DNA from: Acidobacteriota bacterium
Lineage (GTDB): Bacteria > Acidobacteriota > Terriglobia > Bryobacterales > Bryobacteraceae
DNA length: 64,000 nucleotides
Reading direction: 5' to 3'
Assembly: GCA_026394055.1 (NCBI GenBank)
Contig: JAPKYZ010000032.1
Span: forward strand, 1 to 64,000
The position numbers were made by a program, and so were the translations under genes. The notes beneath the pieces were generated by a model. That model was not told the DNA's origin. It did not search any database and was given only the letters and a program-made list of their open reading frames with translations. How positions within the stretch are numbered: position 1 is the stretch's first letter; each line of letters opens with the position of its first letter. Positions 7,383 through 15,229 of this stretch are shown piece by piece.

Positions 7383-8366
7383 ATGTTCACTCACAACCGG
7401 GGGCTAGAACCCGCTCCAGGCTCTCAATGTTCCATAGAAGGCTCGGGCTTTCCAGCCGCAAACAGCCGCAGCCAAGTGCCAGCCGCCTTCACCCCTTGGG
7501 CCCTCCTTGCCGCAATCATCCTCAGCTTGGCTTCCGCTCGACAGGCACTGGCGGGGGTAGCTACGATCCCGACGGTAGGCCTCGCAACTGCGTCAATGGC
7601 GGTTGGAGCTGTCGGCACTGGCGGCGCTGTGGCAGGTGGCGGAGGTGGGGGATGGGGTAGTTTTTGGCTGGGTCTCGGGAGTGTGGGGACCGTAATTCTT
7701 GACCCCCCACCTGCGACCTATTTCGAAGGCAAAATCGTCATCACGTATCCTGCCGATCTCCTGGCGTTCGTCGGCGCCGGCTGGTTCGGATCCTTCGCTC
7801 TAGACCCGTCCTTGCCGATTCCGCCAGTAAGTCTAACGGGCTTTCTTGATACGGGCGGCACGGGGTACGACTTGTGGCAGCCTCCCCGTCCCGGTATGGC
7901 CACCTCGATCAGTGATTCGGCCGGCGTTCTGACGCTCACTTTCGACGCCTCGCCTGACGGTATACCCGTGGACTCTACTGGGCATTTCAACTTTGTGAAC
8001 CTGATGTTCCAGAATATCAGTGGTAGTCCGCTGCGCTGGGCCGGAACCGCTCCGGGCGGTCCTGCCAATTTCTTCCAGAATCCCTCCGCCCAGATCATGA
8101 CGTGCATCCCGGGTCCCAGCTATCAAGTCCCCGTGACCTGTGGCGATGGTGTCCATCGCCCCTACCAGATCACGCCCACTCCCGAGCCCGGAACTCTGTG
8201 GCTCCTGCTCCCAATCGGGCTCCTGGGTGCGGCGCACTGGCGCCGGGCGTCCGGACGCCTTCGGTTCACGACCGGGACTTGCGCGGATCCCGAAGCTGAC
8301 CAGGTTTCGCGCCGGTTTGGTCTAGCTGCAGCGTTAGCAGGGAGGAATCAATGCTCAATAGGCTGA
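7383..8366 (+). CDS. PEP-CTERM sorting domain surface protein 1
   Basis: 327 residues. A late signal peptide (about 37-58, ending QALAG) follows a polar N-terminal extension. Then come a Gly-rich run near residues 79-92, a beta-rich body and a C-terminal sorting signal: PTPEPG at 265-270, a hydrophobic segment and HWRRASGRLR. PEP-CTERM proteins are exported, recognised by an exosortase and released or anchored in the envelope matrix. Unusually, 35 further residues follow the basic cluster, and the ORF runs 16 nt into the next gene, so the original stop may have been lost. The body family is not recognised. The start is supported by AAAGG 7 nt upstream, inside the conserved leader. Confidence 0.75.
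   Translation: MFTHNRGLEPAPGSQCSIEGSGFPAANSRSQVPAAFTPWALLAAIILSLASARQALAGVATIPTVGLATASMAVGAVGTGGAVAGGGGGGWGSFWLGLGSVGTVILDPPPATYFEGKIVITYPADLLAFVGAGWFGSFALDPSLPIPPVSLTGFLDTGGTGYDLWQPPRPGMATSISDSAGVLTLTFDASPDGIPVDSTGHFNFVNLMFQNISGSPLRWAGTAPGGPANFFQNPSAQIMTCIPGPSYQVPVTCGDGVHRPYQITPTPEPGTLWLLLPIGLLGAAHWRRASGRLRFTTGTCADPEADQVSRRFGLAAALAGRNQCSIG
8341..8345 (+). promoter_or_regulatory. GGAGG ribosome binding site inside preceding gene
   Basis: GGAGG lies 5 nt before the ATG at 8351 and within the last codons of PEP-CTERM gene 1. This supports the second start and implies translational coupling of genes 1 and 2. Confidence 0.7.
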
Positions 8367-9076
8367 CGAAATGTAGGCGCTACCCAGCGGCCGGGCTCTA
8401 CACGGTGGCGGCCTGCTTGGCTTCGTTGCTGGTCTTTGAGCCGAGCGCGCTCGCTGGGCCCCTGTTCCCCGATGGCCCCGCCAGCGTGACCGCACAGGCT
8501 TCCAGTTGCGCCTGGTGTCCTTGGCCGCCGAGACCGCCTTGGCCGGATCCGAGACCCTGGCCAGATCCGTGGCCTGACCCGCTGCCAATCCCTTGGCCGA
8601 CGCCCTGGCCGGATCCTTGGCCGCCGGAGCCATGGCCACCGCCCTGGGAAGTGCCCTATCCGTCCTGGTGGTTCTTGACAACCGGGCCGACCTTCCCGCC
8701 GCCGCCTGAGCCGTGGTTGCAGCTGACCTACTCGATTCAAGATGCCTCGTTCACGAAAATCGCGGCGCCACCGGAGGTATTTGGGTTTGGCAACCTGACC
8801 TTTACCGACCTAAGCGGCGCCAACGGTTCATTCCCGATTCAGGCTGGCGTCCCGTTCGACCTGAAGGCGACGACAAAGTTCGCGATTACGAAGAGCCTTG
8901 ACGGGTCCAGTAGCAGCAGAAGCCCCTACTTCCCTCTCTACATCAATTGGGAGGGAACGGCGAGCGAATTGGAGATTGAAGTCGACAATGGTGGACATCC
9001 TCCGGTTCCGGAGCCGGCCACGTACGCCTTGCTGGGGGCGAGTCTGATTTGGTTGGGGCTCCGCCGCCGACGTTAG
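8351..9076 (+). CDS. PEP-CTERM protein 2 with Trp-Pro-Asp-Pro repeat tract
   Basis: 241 residues: signal peptide ending SALAG (about 1-36), a CAWC motif (C53, C56), then a tract at about 57-107 with WPDP four times (64, 70, 74, 86) and 12 Trp in 53 residues. A soluble domain of about 110 residues follows, then the sorting signal VPEPATYALLGASLIWLGLRRRR, ending right after the basic cluster as PEP-CTERM proteins should. The tract would be an extended, rigid and strongly aromatic arm after the export signal; a wall-, glycan- or pigment-binding role is only a guess. Translation is coupled to gene 1 (16-nt overlap), and a strong intrinsic terminator follows at 9093. Confidence 0.8.
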   Translation: MLNRLTKCRRYPAAGLYTVAACLASLLVFEPSALAGPLFPDGPASVTAQASSCAWCPWPPRPPWPDPRPWPDPWPDPLPIPWPTPWPDPWPPEPWPPPWEVPYPSWWFLTTGPTFPPPPEPWLQLTYSIQDASFTKIAAPPEVFGFGNLTFTDLSGANGSFPIQAGVPFDLKATTKFAITKSLDGSSSSRSPYFPLYINWEGTASELEIEVDNGGHPPVPEPATYALLGASLIWLGLRRRR

Positions 9077-9092
9077 AACGCATCTTGGAGCA

Positions 9093-9133
9093 CCGCGATC
9101 CAGATGGCTTCGGCCACGGGATCGCGGCTTTTT
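9093..9133 (+). terminator. Rho-independent terminator after PEP-CTERM gene 2
   Basis: A perfect 9-bp stem CCGCGATCC (9093-9101) / GGATCGCGG (9119-9127) encloses a second stem TGGC-TTCG-GCCA with a UUCG tetraloop, and is followed by C and five T (9129-9133). It separates genes 1-2 from gene 3. Confidence 0.9.
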
Positions 9134-9227
9134 ATGTGCGAATGGCGGTCTGGCTGGCAGCCTGTTGACGATGCCGTCCCCGTTCCACCGAGCATCGGAC
9201 AAAACTCACCAGACTCCGAATCGCCTG

Positions 9228-9303
9228 CCGAAATGATTTGATCCCGAATGTCCCCCGAAGGCGCGTTATGAAGGTGAGCCGCTCTCGGCCACAAAAGGAG
9301 AGT
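9228..9303 (+). promoter_or_regulatory. Conserved 5' leader, copy B (before PEP-CTERM gene 3)
   Basis: This is the second copy of the leader at 7300. The hairpin is GTG-A-GCCG-CTCT-CGGC-CAC (9274-9292), followed by the AAGGAG ribosome site at 9295-9300. Because a terminator lies at 9093-9133, this copy probably includes or directly follows its own promoter. Confidence 0.6.
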
Positions 9304-9309
9304 TGATTA

Positions 9310-10047
9310 ATGTCCCCGAAACTTAGAAGTTTACCCAGCGCCAATAGGCGGAAACCGACGGGCCCACTGGCCATGATCGTCTTAGTGGTTGGCGTGCTGA
9401 TGATGGGTGGGTTGCTGACCCAATCGGCTGAAGCCAGCTCGATTGCGTCGCCGCCTCCGATCCCGATCCCGCTCCCACTACCATTCCCACTCCCACCTCC
9501 CATTCCCCGGTGGCCACCCCCTCCTCCTTTCCTGATCGAGATAACGATTCACCCCATCCTGTGCACATGCTGGGGCTGCCTGGTATTGATTGATCCAGTG
9601 GGTGTGACGGAGTTCCAACTCGATGTTCAGTTCAACCCGGCGGCCGTCACTTTTGCTGGCTTGACATACGCGTCACCTTACGCCGAGAGTGCTCCGCCCG
9701 ACCTGTCGAACTTGGCTAATGGGCAAGTCAACGATATTTCCGGTCGCGCTGTCGGGCTGCCCCCCGCAGGGAATGCTTATCTGTTTGGCCTAACATTTCT
9801 AGGCATTCCGGGGGCGTTAAACCAGGATCGCTGGTTCACGGTGTCCGCCAGTGCCAACGATTTCGTTACCCTGCGAGATCCAACAACGGGACAATCGACA
9901 ACCGTCGCTGGCACGGGTATTCTGGGCGCCAGTGCCGCATGTCCAGAACCGACCGCTTGGGCGTTGCTTGGCTCGGGCTTGGCGGGTCTGGGCATTGCAC
10001 GGAAGCGGCGCAGATTCGCACCGAAGGAGGTGCAGGGAGTGGCCTGA
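9310..10047 (+). CDS. PEP-CTERM protein 3 with Pro-Ile-Pro-Leu-rich tract
   Basis: 245 residues: a 42-residue signal peptide (basic RRK, hydrophobic 21-36, ending AEASS), a tract of Pro alternating with Ile, Leu and Phe at about 48-73, then C85-T-C87-W-G-C90. The following beta-rich domain (FQLDVQFNPAAVTFAGLTY) recalls the cohesin-like fold common in PEP-CTERM proteins. The sorting signal is CPEPTAWALLGSGLAGLGIA followed by RKRRR, with a short 13-residue tail. The start has AAGGAG 9 nt upstream. Like protein 2 it pairs a Pro-rich arm with a Cys/Trp motif, although the two sequences are otherwise unlike. Anchoring would need an exosortase encoded elsewhere. Confidence 0.8.
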   Translation: MSPKLRSLPSANRRKPTGPLAMIVLVVGVLMMGGLLTQSAEASSIASPPPIPIPLPLPFPLPPPIPRWPPPPPFLIEITIHPILCTCWGCLVLIDPVGVTEFQLDVQFNPAAVTFAGLTYASPYAESAPPDLSNLANGQVNDISGRAVGLPPAGNAYLFGLTFLGIPGALNQDRWFTVSASANDFVTLRDPTTGQSTTVAGTGILGASAACPEPTAWALLGSGLAGLGIARKRRRFAPKEVQGVA

Positions 10048-10051
10048 TCAG

Positions 10052-10113
10052 AGCACTGAAGGTAGTCGGGAGCCGCTGCACCTGGTCGACGGCTCCCGAG
10101 CGGGCTCAGTGCT
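10052..10113. terminator. Long two-part hairpin between convergent genes
   Basis: An outer 8-bp stem AGCACTGA (10052-10059) / TCAGTGCT (10106-10113) encloses a perfect 10-bp stem TCGGGAGCCG (10066-10075) / CGGCTCCCGA (10090-10099). It lies 5 nt after the stop of PEP-CTERM gene 3 and before the end of the convergent dehydrogenase gene. There is no T tract on either side, so it may act as a bidirectional barrier or 3'-end stabiliser rather than an intrinsic terminator. Confidence 0.6.
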
Positions 10114-10139
10114 GAGCCTGCAAATGCATCCGCGGCAGC

Positions 10140-11144
10140 CTAGTACCCCTTCTGCTTATCCACCACATTGATCAACGGCAGCCCCTCCGCAAACCGGCGG
10201 ATGTTTTCCTTCACCGTGCCGCGCATGCGGCCTTGGTCCTGGTCGGATCGGCCGGCGATGTGGGGGGTGATGATGGCGTTGTCGAACTTCCACAGGGCGC
10301 TGTCTTCCGGCAGCGGCTCGGGGTCGGTGACGTCGACGCCGGCTCCGGCCAGCTTGCGCTCGTCGAGTGCTTTGATCAGGCCCGGCAGATCATAGACGCC
10401 GCCGCGGCTGACGGCTACGAAGTAGCTGCCCTTCTTCAGCAGCTCGAACTGCTTGGGGCCCATCATCTTGTGGCTCTTGGGTGTATGCGGCGCGGAGATG
10501 AAGACGACGTCGGTGTCGGGCAGCACGTCGTTCAGGCGATCCGGCTTCACGGTCTGCACGATGAAGGGCGAGAACGGGATGTCTTCCGGGTCGACGCAGG
10601 TGATCTTCATGCCGTGGGCCCAGGCGCGCAGGGCGATCTGGGTGCCGATGCCGCCACAGCCGATGACGACGCCTTTCTTGCCATTCAGCTCAATGCCCGT
10701 GAACCGCTCACGGCGCCAGTTGGTTTTGAGGCGGTCGCTGAAATAGAGCGGCAGGTTGCGCGAAAGCGCCAGCAGCATGGCCATCGCGTGATCGGCAATC
10801 TCCGGGCCTTGCACGATCTGGTTGTTGGTGAGGATGATGTCGCTGTCGCGGAGGTCGTTGCCGCCAGACAGGTGAAGGACACGCTCCACGCCCGCGGAGG
10901 CGGTCTGCACCCACTTCAGCTTCTTGGCGGCGCGCACCATCTCGGGTGTCGGTTCCCCAATGAACGCGTCGGCGTCGGCGATCTCCTGCATGAGATTGCC
11001 GCGGGAGGCAACGACGGTGACCTTGTCCGAGGCGGTCTGCCACTCCCGGATCACCTCCGGCGGTTGGCCGACGACGAGGATCTTTTTGGTTTGGGCCGGC
11101 ATCAGCGCGGATGCGGCGAGGAAAATAAGGATGCGTGAGGACAT
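10140..11144 (-). CDS. D-2-hydroxyacid dehydrogenase with signal peptide
   Basis: 334 residues. The NAD-binding motif GCGGIGTQIA (about 165-175) and the catalytic Arg (SRGGVYD), Glu (TDPEPLP) and His (TPHIAG) of the D-isomer-specific 2-hydroxyacid dehydrogenase family are all visible. These enzymes reduce 2-keto acids with NAD(P)H in the cytoplasm. Here the N-terminus MSSRILIFLAASALMPAQT looks like a Sec signal peptide with cleavage near AQT, and the catalytic domain starts only at KKILVVG. A periplasmic NAD-dependent enzyme would be odd. No in-frame start right at KKILVVG was noticed. TACAAT at 11172-11177 (minus strand) is a possible -10. Confidence 0.85.
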   Translation of the reverse strand: MSSRILIFLAASALMPAQTKKILVVGQPPEVIREWQTASDKVTVVASRGNLMQEIADADAFIGEPTPEMVRAAKKLKWVQTASAGVERVLHLSGGNDLRDSDIILTNNQIVQGPEIADHAMAMLLALSRNLPLYFSDRLKTNWRRERFTGIELNGKKGVVIGCGGIGTQIALRAWAHGMKITCVDPEDIPFSPFIVQTVKPDRLNDVLPDTDVVFISAPHTPKSHKMMGPKQFELLKKGSYFVAVSRGGVYDLPGLIKALDERKLAGAGVDVTDPEPLPEDSALWKFDNAIITPHIAGRSDQDQGRMRGTVKENIRRFAEGLPLINVVDKQKGY

Positions 11145-11206
11145 GGTGAACTCCAGAGCCAGAGTGCTGCTATTGTACCCGCGCCGGAGTGCCCGTGGGA
11201 GGGCCG

Positions 11207-11899
11207 CTAGCGATCTTTTGATTCGCGCGTGGCGCGGCTGAGCTGATCCACAAACGCCGCATGTGCCGCTGAGGCGAGCCCCGAAGCGACGGCGGCCGCC
11301 ATCCGCGCCGTGTCTTCCTGCCAGAAGGCCGCTTCATCCAACCAGAGTCCTGGAAAGCAAGCCGAGTGGAGCAGCCCGCCGTCATCCGGTGCGATCACCC
11401 GATACGCTCCGTCGACCAGCTGCCGCCAACTCAACTTATTGGCCAGCAGATCCACCGTGATGTACTCTCGCACGCCCGCGCGCTCATAGAGTGCCCGCTT
11501 GATGTTGAAATCATTGTCGGCGGATGAGTAACTGATTTCAACAATCAGCTCCGGCGCCCCGGCCAGCAAGCTCCCCGAATAGCGGCACTGCCCACCGGCC
11601 TCCGGGACGATGTAGAGCGCCACGTCCGGCTGTGGGATGCTGCGGTTCTCCATCAGCCACGTGGTGTTCGGGACGATGTCCGTGCCCGGCGTGGCATCCG
11701 CATAGCGGGCCAGCCAGCGCATCATGCGCCCATCGGCGCGTCCATGAAAACGGCTTACGGGTGAGGGCATGTAGACAATTCCATCCAACAGCTCCGCACA
11801 CTTCAATTCCGGCATCGCGTACCAGCGGGCGAGGAACTCCTCACCGGTCAGCACTTGACCGGGAAGCAGCGGAGGCAGAGGCAGGCGCGCAGTGGCCAT
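11207..11899 (-). CDS. Uma2 family (DUF820) putative endonuclease
   Basis: 230 residues. Family features are a G-Y/L-ELLDG-type start (CAELLDGIVYMPSPV), the PD-(D/E)xK-like core QPDVALYIVPE and ELIVEISYSSADNDFNIKRALYERAGVREYITVD with its conserved acidic residues and Lys. Uma2/DUF820 proteins are abundant in cyanobacteria and Acidobacteriota, often as unlinked paralogues, with nuclease fold but unproven biology. The start ATG 11899 has GGAGGAG upstream. It is separated from leuD by only 51 nt on the same strand, so it may be a passenger of the leu transcript. Confidence 0.8.
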   Translation of the reverse strand: MATARLPLPPLLPGQVLTGEEFLARWYAMPELKCAELLDGIVYMPSPVSRFHGRADGRMMRWLARYADATPGTDIVPNTTWLMENRSIPQPDVALYIVPEAGGQCRYSGSLLAGAPELIVEISYSSADNDFNIKRALYERAGVREYITVDLLANKLSWRQLVDGAYRVIAPDDGGLLHSACFPGLWLDEAAFWQEDTARMAAAVASGLASAAHAAFVDQLSRATRESKDR

Positions 11900-11950
11900 G
11901 GGTAATGCTCCTCCACTTATTGTGCCGTAAGGTGCGGTGGCTGTGGTGGA

Positions 11951-12553
11951 CTAGGCGGCCAGCGTGTTCAGCGTGCTGGCGCGGCCCGCCTCGTAGGCCT
12001 TGATCGCGTCATCCTGCTGGAGGATGTAGCCCAGTTCGTCCACGCCTTCGAGCAACAGGTACTTGGAGAAGGCATCGACCGGGAACTGGATCGCGGTGCC
12101 GTCGGGCAAGGTCAGCGTCTGGGCGGCCAAGTCGAGCGCCACTTTCGCGTCTCGCGGCAACGCCATCAGCTTCTGGTGCGTGGCCGAATCCACCACCACG
12201 GGCACCAGCGAGTTCTTCAGCGCGTTGCTCTTGAAGATGTCGGCAAACGAGGTGGAGACCACGGCGCGGAAGCCGTACTGGGTGAGCGCCCACGGGGCAT
12301 GCTCACGGGAGCTGCCGCAGCCGAAGTTGTCGCCCGCTACCAGGATCTGGCACTGCTTGGCCCAATCCTGATTCAAGATGAAATCCGGCTTGGGCGTGCC
12401 AGCGGCGTCGTAGCGCCAGTCGCAGAACAGCTGGTCGCCCAGGCCGTCTTTCGAGATGGTCTTCAGGAAGCGCGCCGGGATGATCTGGTCGGTGTCGATG
12501 TTGTCCATCGGCATCGGCACAATCTGGCTTTCAAAGGGAGTGAACTTGATCAT
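11951..12553 (-). CDS. leuD: 3-isopropylmalate dehydratase small subunit LeuD
   Basis: 200 residues, standard length. The swivel-domain signatures [33 protein letters not shown] and the [15 protein letters not shown] segment are intact. With LeuC it isomerises 2-isopropylmalate to 3-isopropylmalate in leucine synthesis, in the cytoplasm. It lies 17 nt downstream of leuC with an AAGGA ribosome site. A single-subunit leucine pathway role is secure because leuA, leuB and leuC are adjacent. Confidence 0.97.
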   Translation of the reverse strand: MIKFTPFESQIVPMPMDNIDTDQIIPARFLKTISKDGLGDQLFCDWRYDAAGTPKPDFILNQDWAKQCQILVAGDNFGCGSSREHAPWALTQYGFRAVVSTSFADIFKSNALKNSLVPVVVDSATHQKLMALPRDAKVALDLAAQTLTLPDGTAIQFPVDAFSKYLLLEGVDELGYILQQDDAIKAYEAGRASTLNTLAA

Positions 12554-12570
12554 GGAGGTGTCCTTTGCTC

Positions 12571-13974
12571 TTAGCCCAGTAGTGTCCTGACATCGGTGAC
12601 GCGGCCCATGATGGCGCTGGCGGCCGCGGTTTGCGGGCTGGCCAGGAACGTCCGGCCCCCCTTGCCTTGGCGGCCTTCAAAATTGCGGTTCGAGGTGGAA
12701 ACGCTGTACTGGCCGGGCGTCAGCTGATCGCCATTCATCGCAATGCACATGGAGCAGCCGGCTTCACGCCATTCTGCACCGGCATCGCGGAAGATGCGGT
12801 CCAGGCCTTCGGCCTCCGCCTGGCGCTTGATCGGTTGCGAGCCGGGCACCACCATCATCCGGACCTGCGAGTTGACCTTGCGGCCCTTCAGCACGCTGGC
12901 CGCGGCTCGCAGATCGGAGATGCGGGAGTTGGTGCAGCTGCCGACAAACACCACATCAATCGGCTGTCCCGCGAGCGGCTTGCCCGGGGTGAGCGCCATG
13001 TATTCCAGCGCCTTGCGCAACGATTCGCGCTCGATCGGATCGGCCACATTGGCCGGGTCCGGTACGGCGCCTGAGATCGCCATACCCATGCCCGGGTTGG
13101 TGCCGAAGGTGATCATGGGCTCGAGCGTTGAAGCATCGATGGTCACCGATTGATCGTAGGTCGCGCCCTCGTCAGTGGGCAGCGTCTTCCAACGCGCCAC
13201 CGCGGCGTCCCAGGCCGCGCCTTGCGGGGAATACTTGCGGCCCGCCAGATACTCAAACGTCGCATCGTCGGGCGCCACCAGACCGGCGCGGGCACCGGCT
13301 TCGATCGACATATTGCAGACCGTCATGCGCTCTTCCATCGAAAGGGCGCTGATGGCTGAACCGCGATACTCAAACACGCTGCCCGTGCCGCCGCCGATGC
13401 CCACCTTGGCGCACAGCGCGAGAATGATGTCCTTGGCCGCAACACCCGGGCGGAGCGTACCATCCACGCGGACTTCAAAGGTCTTTGACTTGCGTTGGGG
13501 CAGGCACTGCGTGGCCAGCACCATCTCGACTTCCGAAGTGCCGATGCCGAAGGCTAGAGCGCCAAACGCGCCGTGCGTGGCCGTGTGGCTGTCGCCACAG
13601 ACGACGGTCATGCCCGGTTGGGTGAGGCCGTTTTCCGGTCCGATGACGTGCACGATGCCTTGTTTGTCCGAATGGAAGCCGTAGAGCGGAATGCCGAACT
13701 CGGCGGCATTGGTCTCGAGCTGCTTTACCTGAGCGGCGGCGATCGGGTCGATGATCGGGAGATTCTTGGGCGTGGTCGGGGTCGAGTGATCGGTGGTCGC
13801 AAACGTCAGGTCCGGCCGGCGGACCTTCAGGCCGCGCGTGCGCAGACCGGCAAACGCCTGCGGGGACGTCACTTCATGGACCAGGTGAAGGTCAATGTAG
13901 AGCAGCGCCGGAGCGCCTTCCTTCTCGCTGACGACGTGGGAATCCCACAGCTTCTCAATGATGGTCTTGGGCAT
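12571..13974 (-). CDS. leuC: 3-isopropylmalate dehydratase large subunit LeuC
   Basis: 467 residues, typical of bacterial LeuC (aconitase superfamily). The start [15 protein letters not shown], the [15 protein letters not shown] motif, the cluster cysteines in [12 protein letters not shown] and [11 protein letters not shown], and the C-terminal [12 protein letters not shown] are all present, so the [4Fe-4S] site should be functional. It works as a heterodimer with LeuD. It is preceded by a 132-nt gap containing a palindromic repeat (14015-14092), the only interruption in the leu gene row. Confidence 0.97.
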   Translation of the reverse strand: MPKTIIEKLWDSHVVSEKEGAPALLYIDLHLVHEVTSPQAFAGLRTRGLKVRRPDLTFATTDHSTPTTPKNLPIIDPIAAAQVKQLETNAAEFGIPLYGFHSDKQGIVHVIGPENGLTQPGMTVVCGDSHTATHGAFGALAFGIGTSEVEMVLATQCLPQRKSKTFEVRVDGTLRPGVAAKDIILALCAKVGIGGGTGSVFEYRGSAISALSMEERMTVCNMSIEAGARAGLVAPDDATFEYLAGRKYSPQGAAWDAAVARWKTLPTDEGATYDQSVTIDASTLEPMITFGTNPGMGMAISGAVPDPANVADPIERESLRKALEYMALTPGKPLAGQPIDVVFVGSCTNSRISDLRAAASVLKGRKVNSQVRMMVVPGSQPIKRQAEAEGLDRIFRDAGAEWREAGCSMCIAMNGDQLTPGQYSVSTSNRNFEGRQGKGGRTFLASPQTAAASAIMGRVTDVRTLLG

Positions 13975-14014
13975 CGATTTCTTTCTTGATCTCGCAATAC
14001 AACAGTTCGCCGGC

Positions 14015-14092
14015 TCGACCAGCCCCAGGCGTCAGCTTGGGGCTAATTCGCGCCACCGTACCAGCCCCAAGCTAACGCATGGGGCTGGTCGA
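14015..14092. repeat. Nested palindromic element between leuB and leuC
   Basis: The 78-bp unit is bounded by TCGACCAGCCCC (14015-14026) and its exact reverse complement (14081-14092). Inside are two 24-bp hairpins of the form AGCCCCA-N10-TGGGGCT (14021-14044 and 14063-14086) which are near-perfect inverted copies of each other. It resembles REP/MITE-type dispersed palindromes. It could also stabilise or attenuate the leu transcript. Confidence 0.8.
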
Positions 14093-14106
14093 TCCAGCAA
14101 AAGCCG

Positions 14107-15180
14107 CTAAATGGCTTCGAGCACCGACGTGCCGACGTCGGAGGTGGAGGCGGTGCCGCCCAGGTCCGCCGAGACGCGGCCGGAGTTCAGCACGTCTTCC
14201 ATCGCCCGGTTCACCGCCGCGGCTTCATCCTTCAAGCCGAAGCTATATTCCAGCATCGCCGCGACGCTGCCGATGGCGCCGAGCGGATTCGCTTTGTTCT
14301 GGCCCGCGATGTCGGGCGCGGAACCATGCACCGGCTCATAGAGGCCCACCCACGCGCCCGACGGCAGCTTGTCGCCAATCGAGGCCGACGGCAGCATGCC
14401 GATCGAACCCGCCAGCACCGCGCCTTCATCCGAAAGAATGTCGCCGAAGGTGTTCTCCATTAGCACGACGTCGAACCGTTTGGGGTTCAGCACCAGCTGC
14501 ATGGCGCAGTTGTCCACTAACAGGTGGTCGAGCTCAATGTCGGGATACCCGGTGGCCACGTCGGTGACCACCATGCGCCACAGTTGCGAGACTTCCAGCA
14601 CGTTCGATTTGTCGACGCTGGTCACCTTCTTGCGGCGGCCGCGGGCCAGTTCAAACGACATCCGGGTGACGCGCTCAATTTCCGCGCGCGTATAGGTCAT
14701 CGTGTTGGTGCCGCGCTGCTCCGGACCGCTGCCGGTGATGCCGCGCGGGGTGCCGTAATAGAGGCCGCCCAGCAGTTCGCGCACGATCACCATGTCGGTG
14801 CCGTCAATGCGGTCGTTCTTCAAGGGCGACTTGTCGAGCAGTGCCTTGTAGCTCCGCACCGGGCGGAGATTCGCGTAGACGCCCAGGGCGTTGCGAATGC
14901 CCAGCAGGCCGCGCTCCGGCCGCTTTTCCGGCGGCCAGTTGTCGAACTCGGGAAGACCCACGGCGCCCATCAGCGTGGCGTCGGCCGCCGTCGCTTTAAC
15001 GCGGGTATCTTCCGGGAACGGAGTTCCGGTCTCATGAATCGCGATGCCGCCCAGGAGCGCTTCGCTTGTTTCCAGATCATGCCCAAATTTCCGGACCACG
15101 TGTTCCAGAACCCGGACAGCTTCGCGCGTCACTTCCACGCCGATGCCGTCACCGGGGCACAGACAAATTTTCAGCTTCAT
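14107..15180 (-). CDS. leuB: 3-isopropylmalate dehydrogenase LeuB
   Basis: 357 residues. It carries the decarboxylating dehydrogenase core: GDGIGVEV near the start, the substrate arginines in GVYANLRPVR and VRELLGGLYYG, DKSNVLEVSQLW, and the metal/NAD region ENTFGDILSDEGAVLAGSIG followed by EPVHGSAPDIAG. It oxidises 3-isopropylmalate to 2-ketoisocaproate with NAD+ and Mg2+. It lies between leuA and leuC on the minus strand, so gene order along the transcript is A-B-C-D. Confidence 0.97.
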   Translation of the reverse strand: MKLKICLCPGDGIGVEVTREAVRVLEHVVRKFGHDLETSEALLGGIAIHETGTPFPEDTRVKATAADATLMGAVGLPEFDNWPPEKRPERGLLGIRNALGVYANLRPVRSYKALLDKSPLKNDRIDGTDMVIVRELLGGLYYGTPRGITGSGPEQRGTNTMTYTRAEIERVTRMSFELARGRRKKVTSVDKSNVLEVSQLWRMVVTDVATGYPDIELDHLLVDNCAMQLVLNPKRFDVVLMENTFGDILSDEGAVLAGSIGMLPSASIGDKLPSGAWVGLYEPVHGSAPDIAGQNKANPLGAIGSVAAMLEYSFGLKDEAAAVNRAMEDVLNSGRVSADLGGTASTSDVGTSVLEAI

Positions 15181-15229
15181 AATCTCGTTCTTGCTTTAAG
15201 ACTTCTTGGGTGCGGGCGGAGCCCAACGT

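Noticed and set aside
8355-8740. Long Arg/Pro- and Ala-rich minus-strand frames opposite the WPDP tract
   Set aside because: They mirror the repetitive GC-rich tract on the coding strand; no start signal or domain.
7076-9294. Minus-strand frames 7076-7390 and 9073-9294 share a similar stretch around WP-x-x-AH and IRDQ
   Set aside because: The similarity is explained by the duplicated plus-strand leader; differences fall in hairpin loops rather than at third codon positions, and neither frame has a sensible protein.
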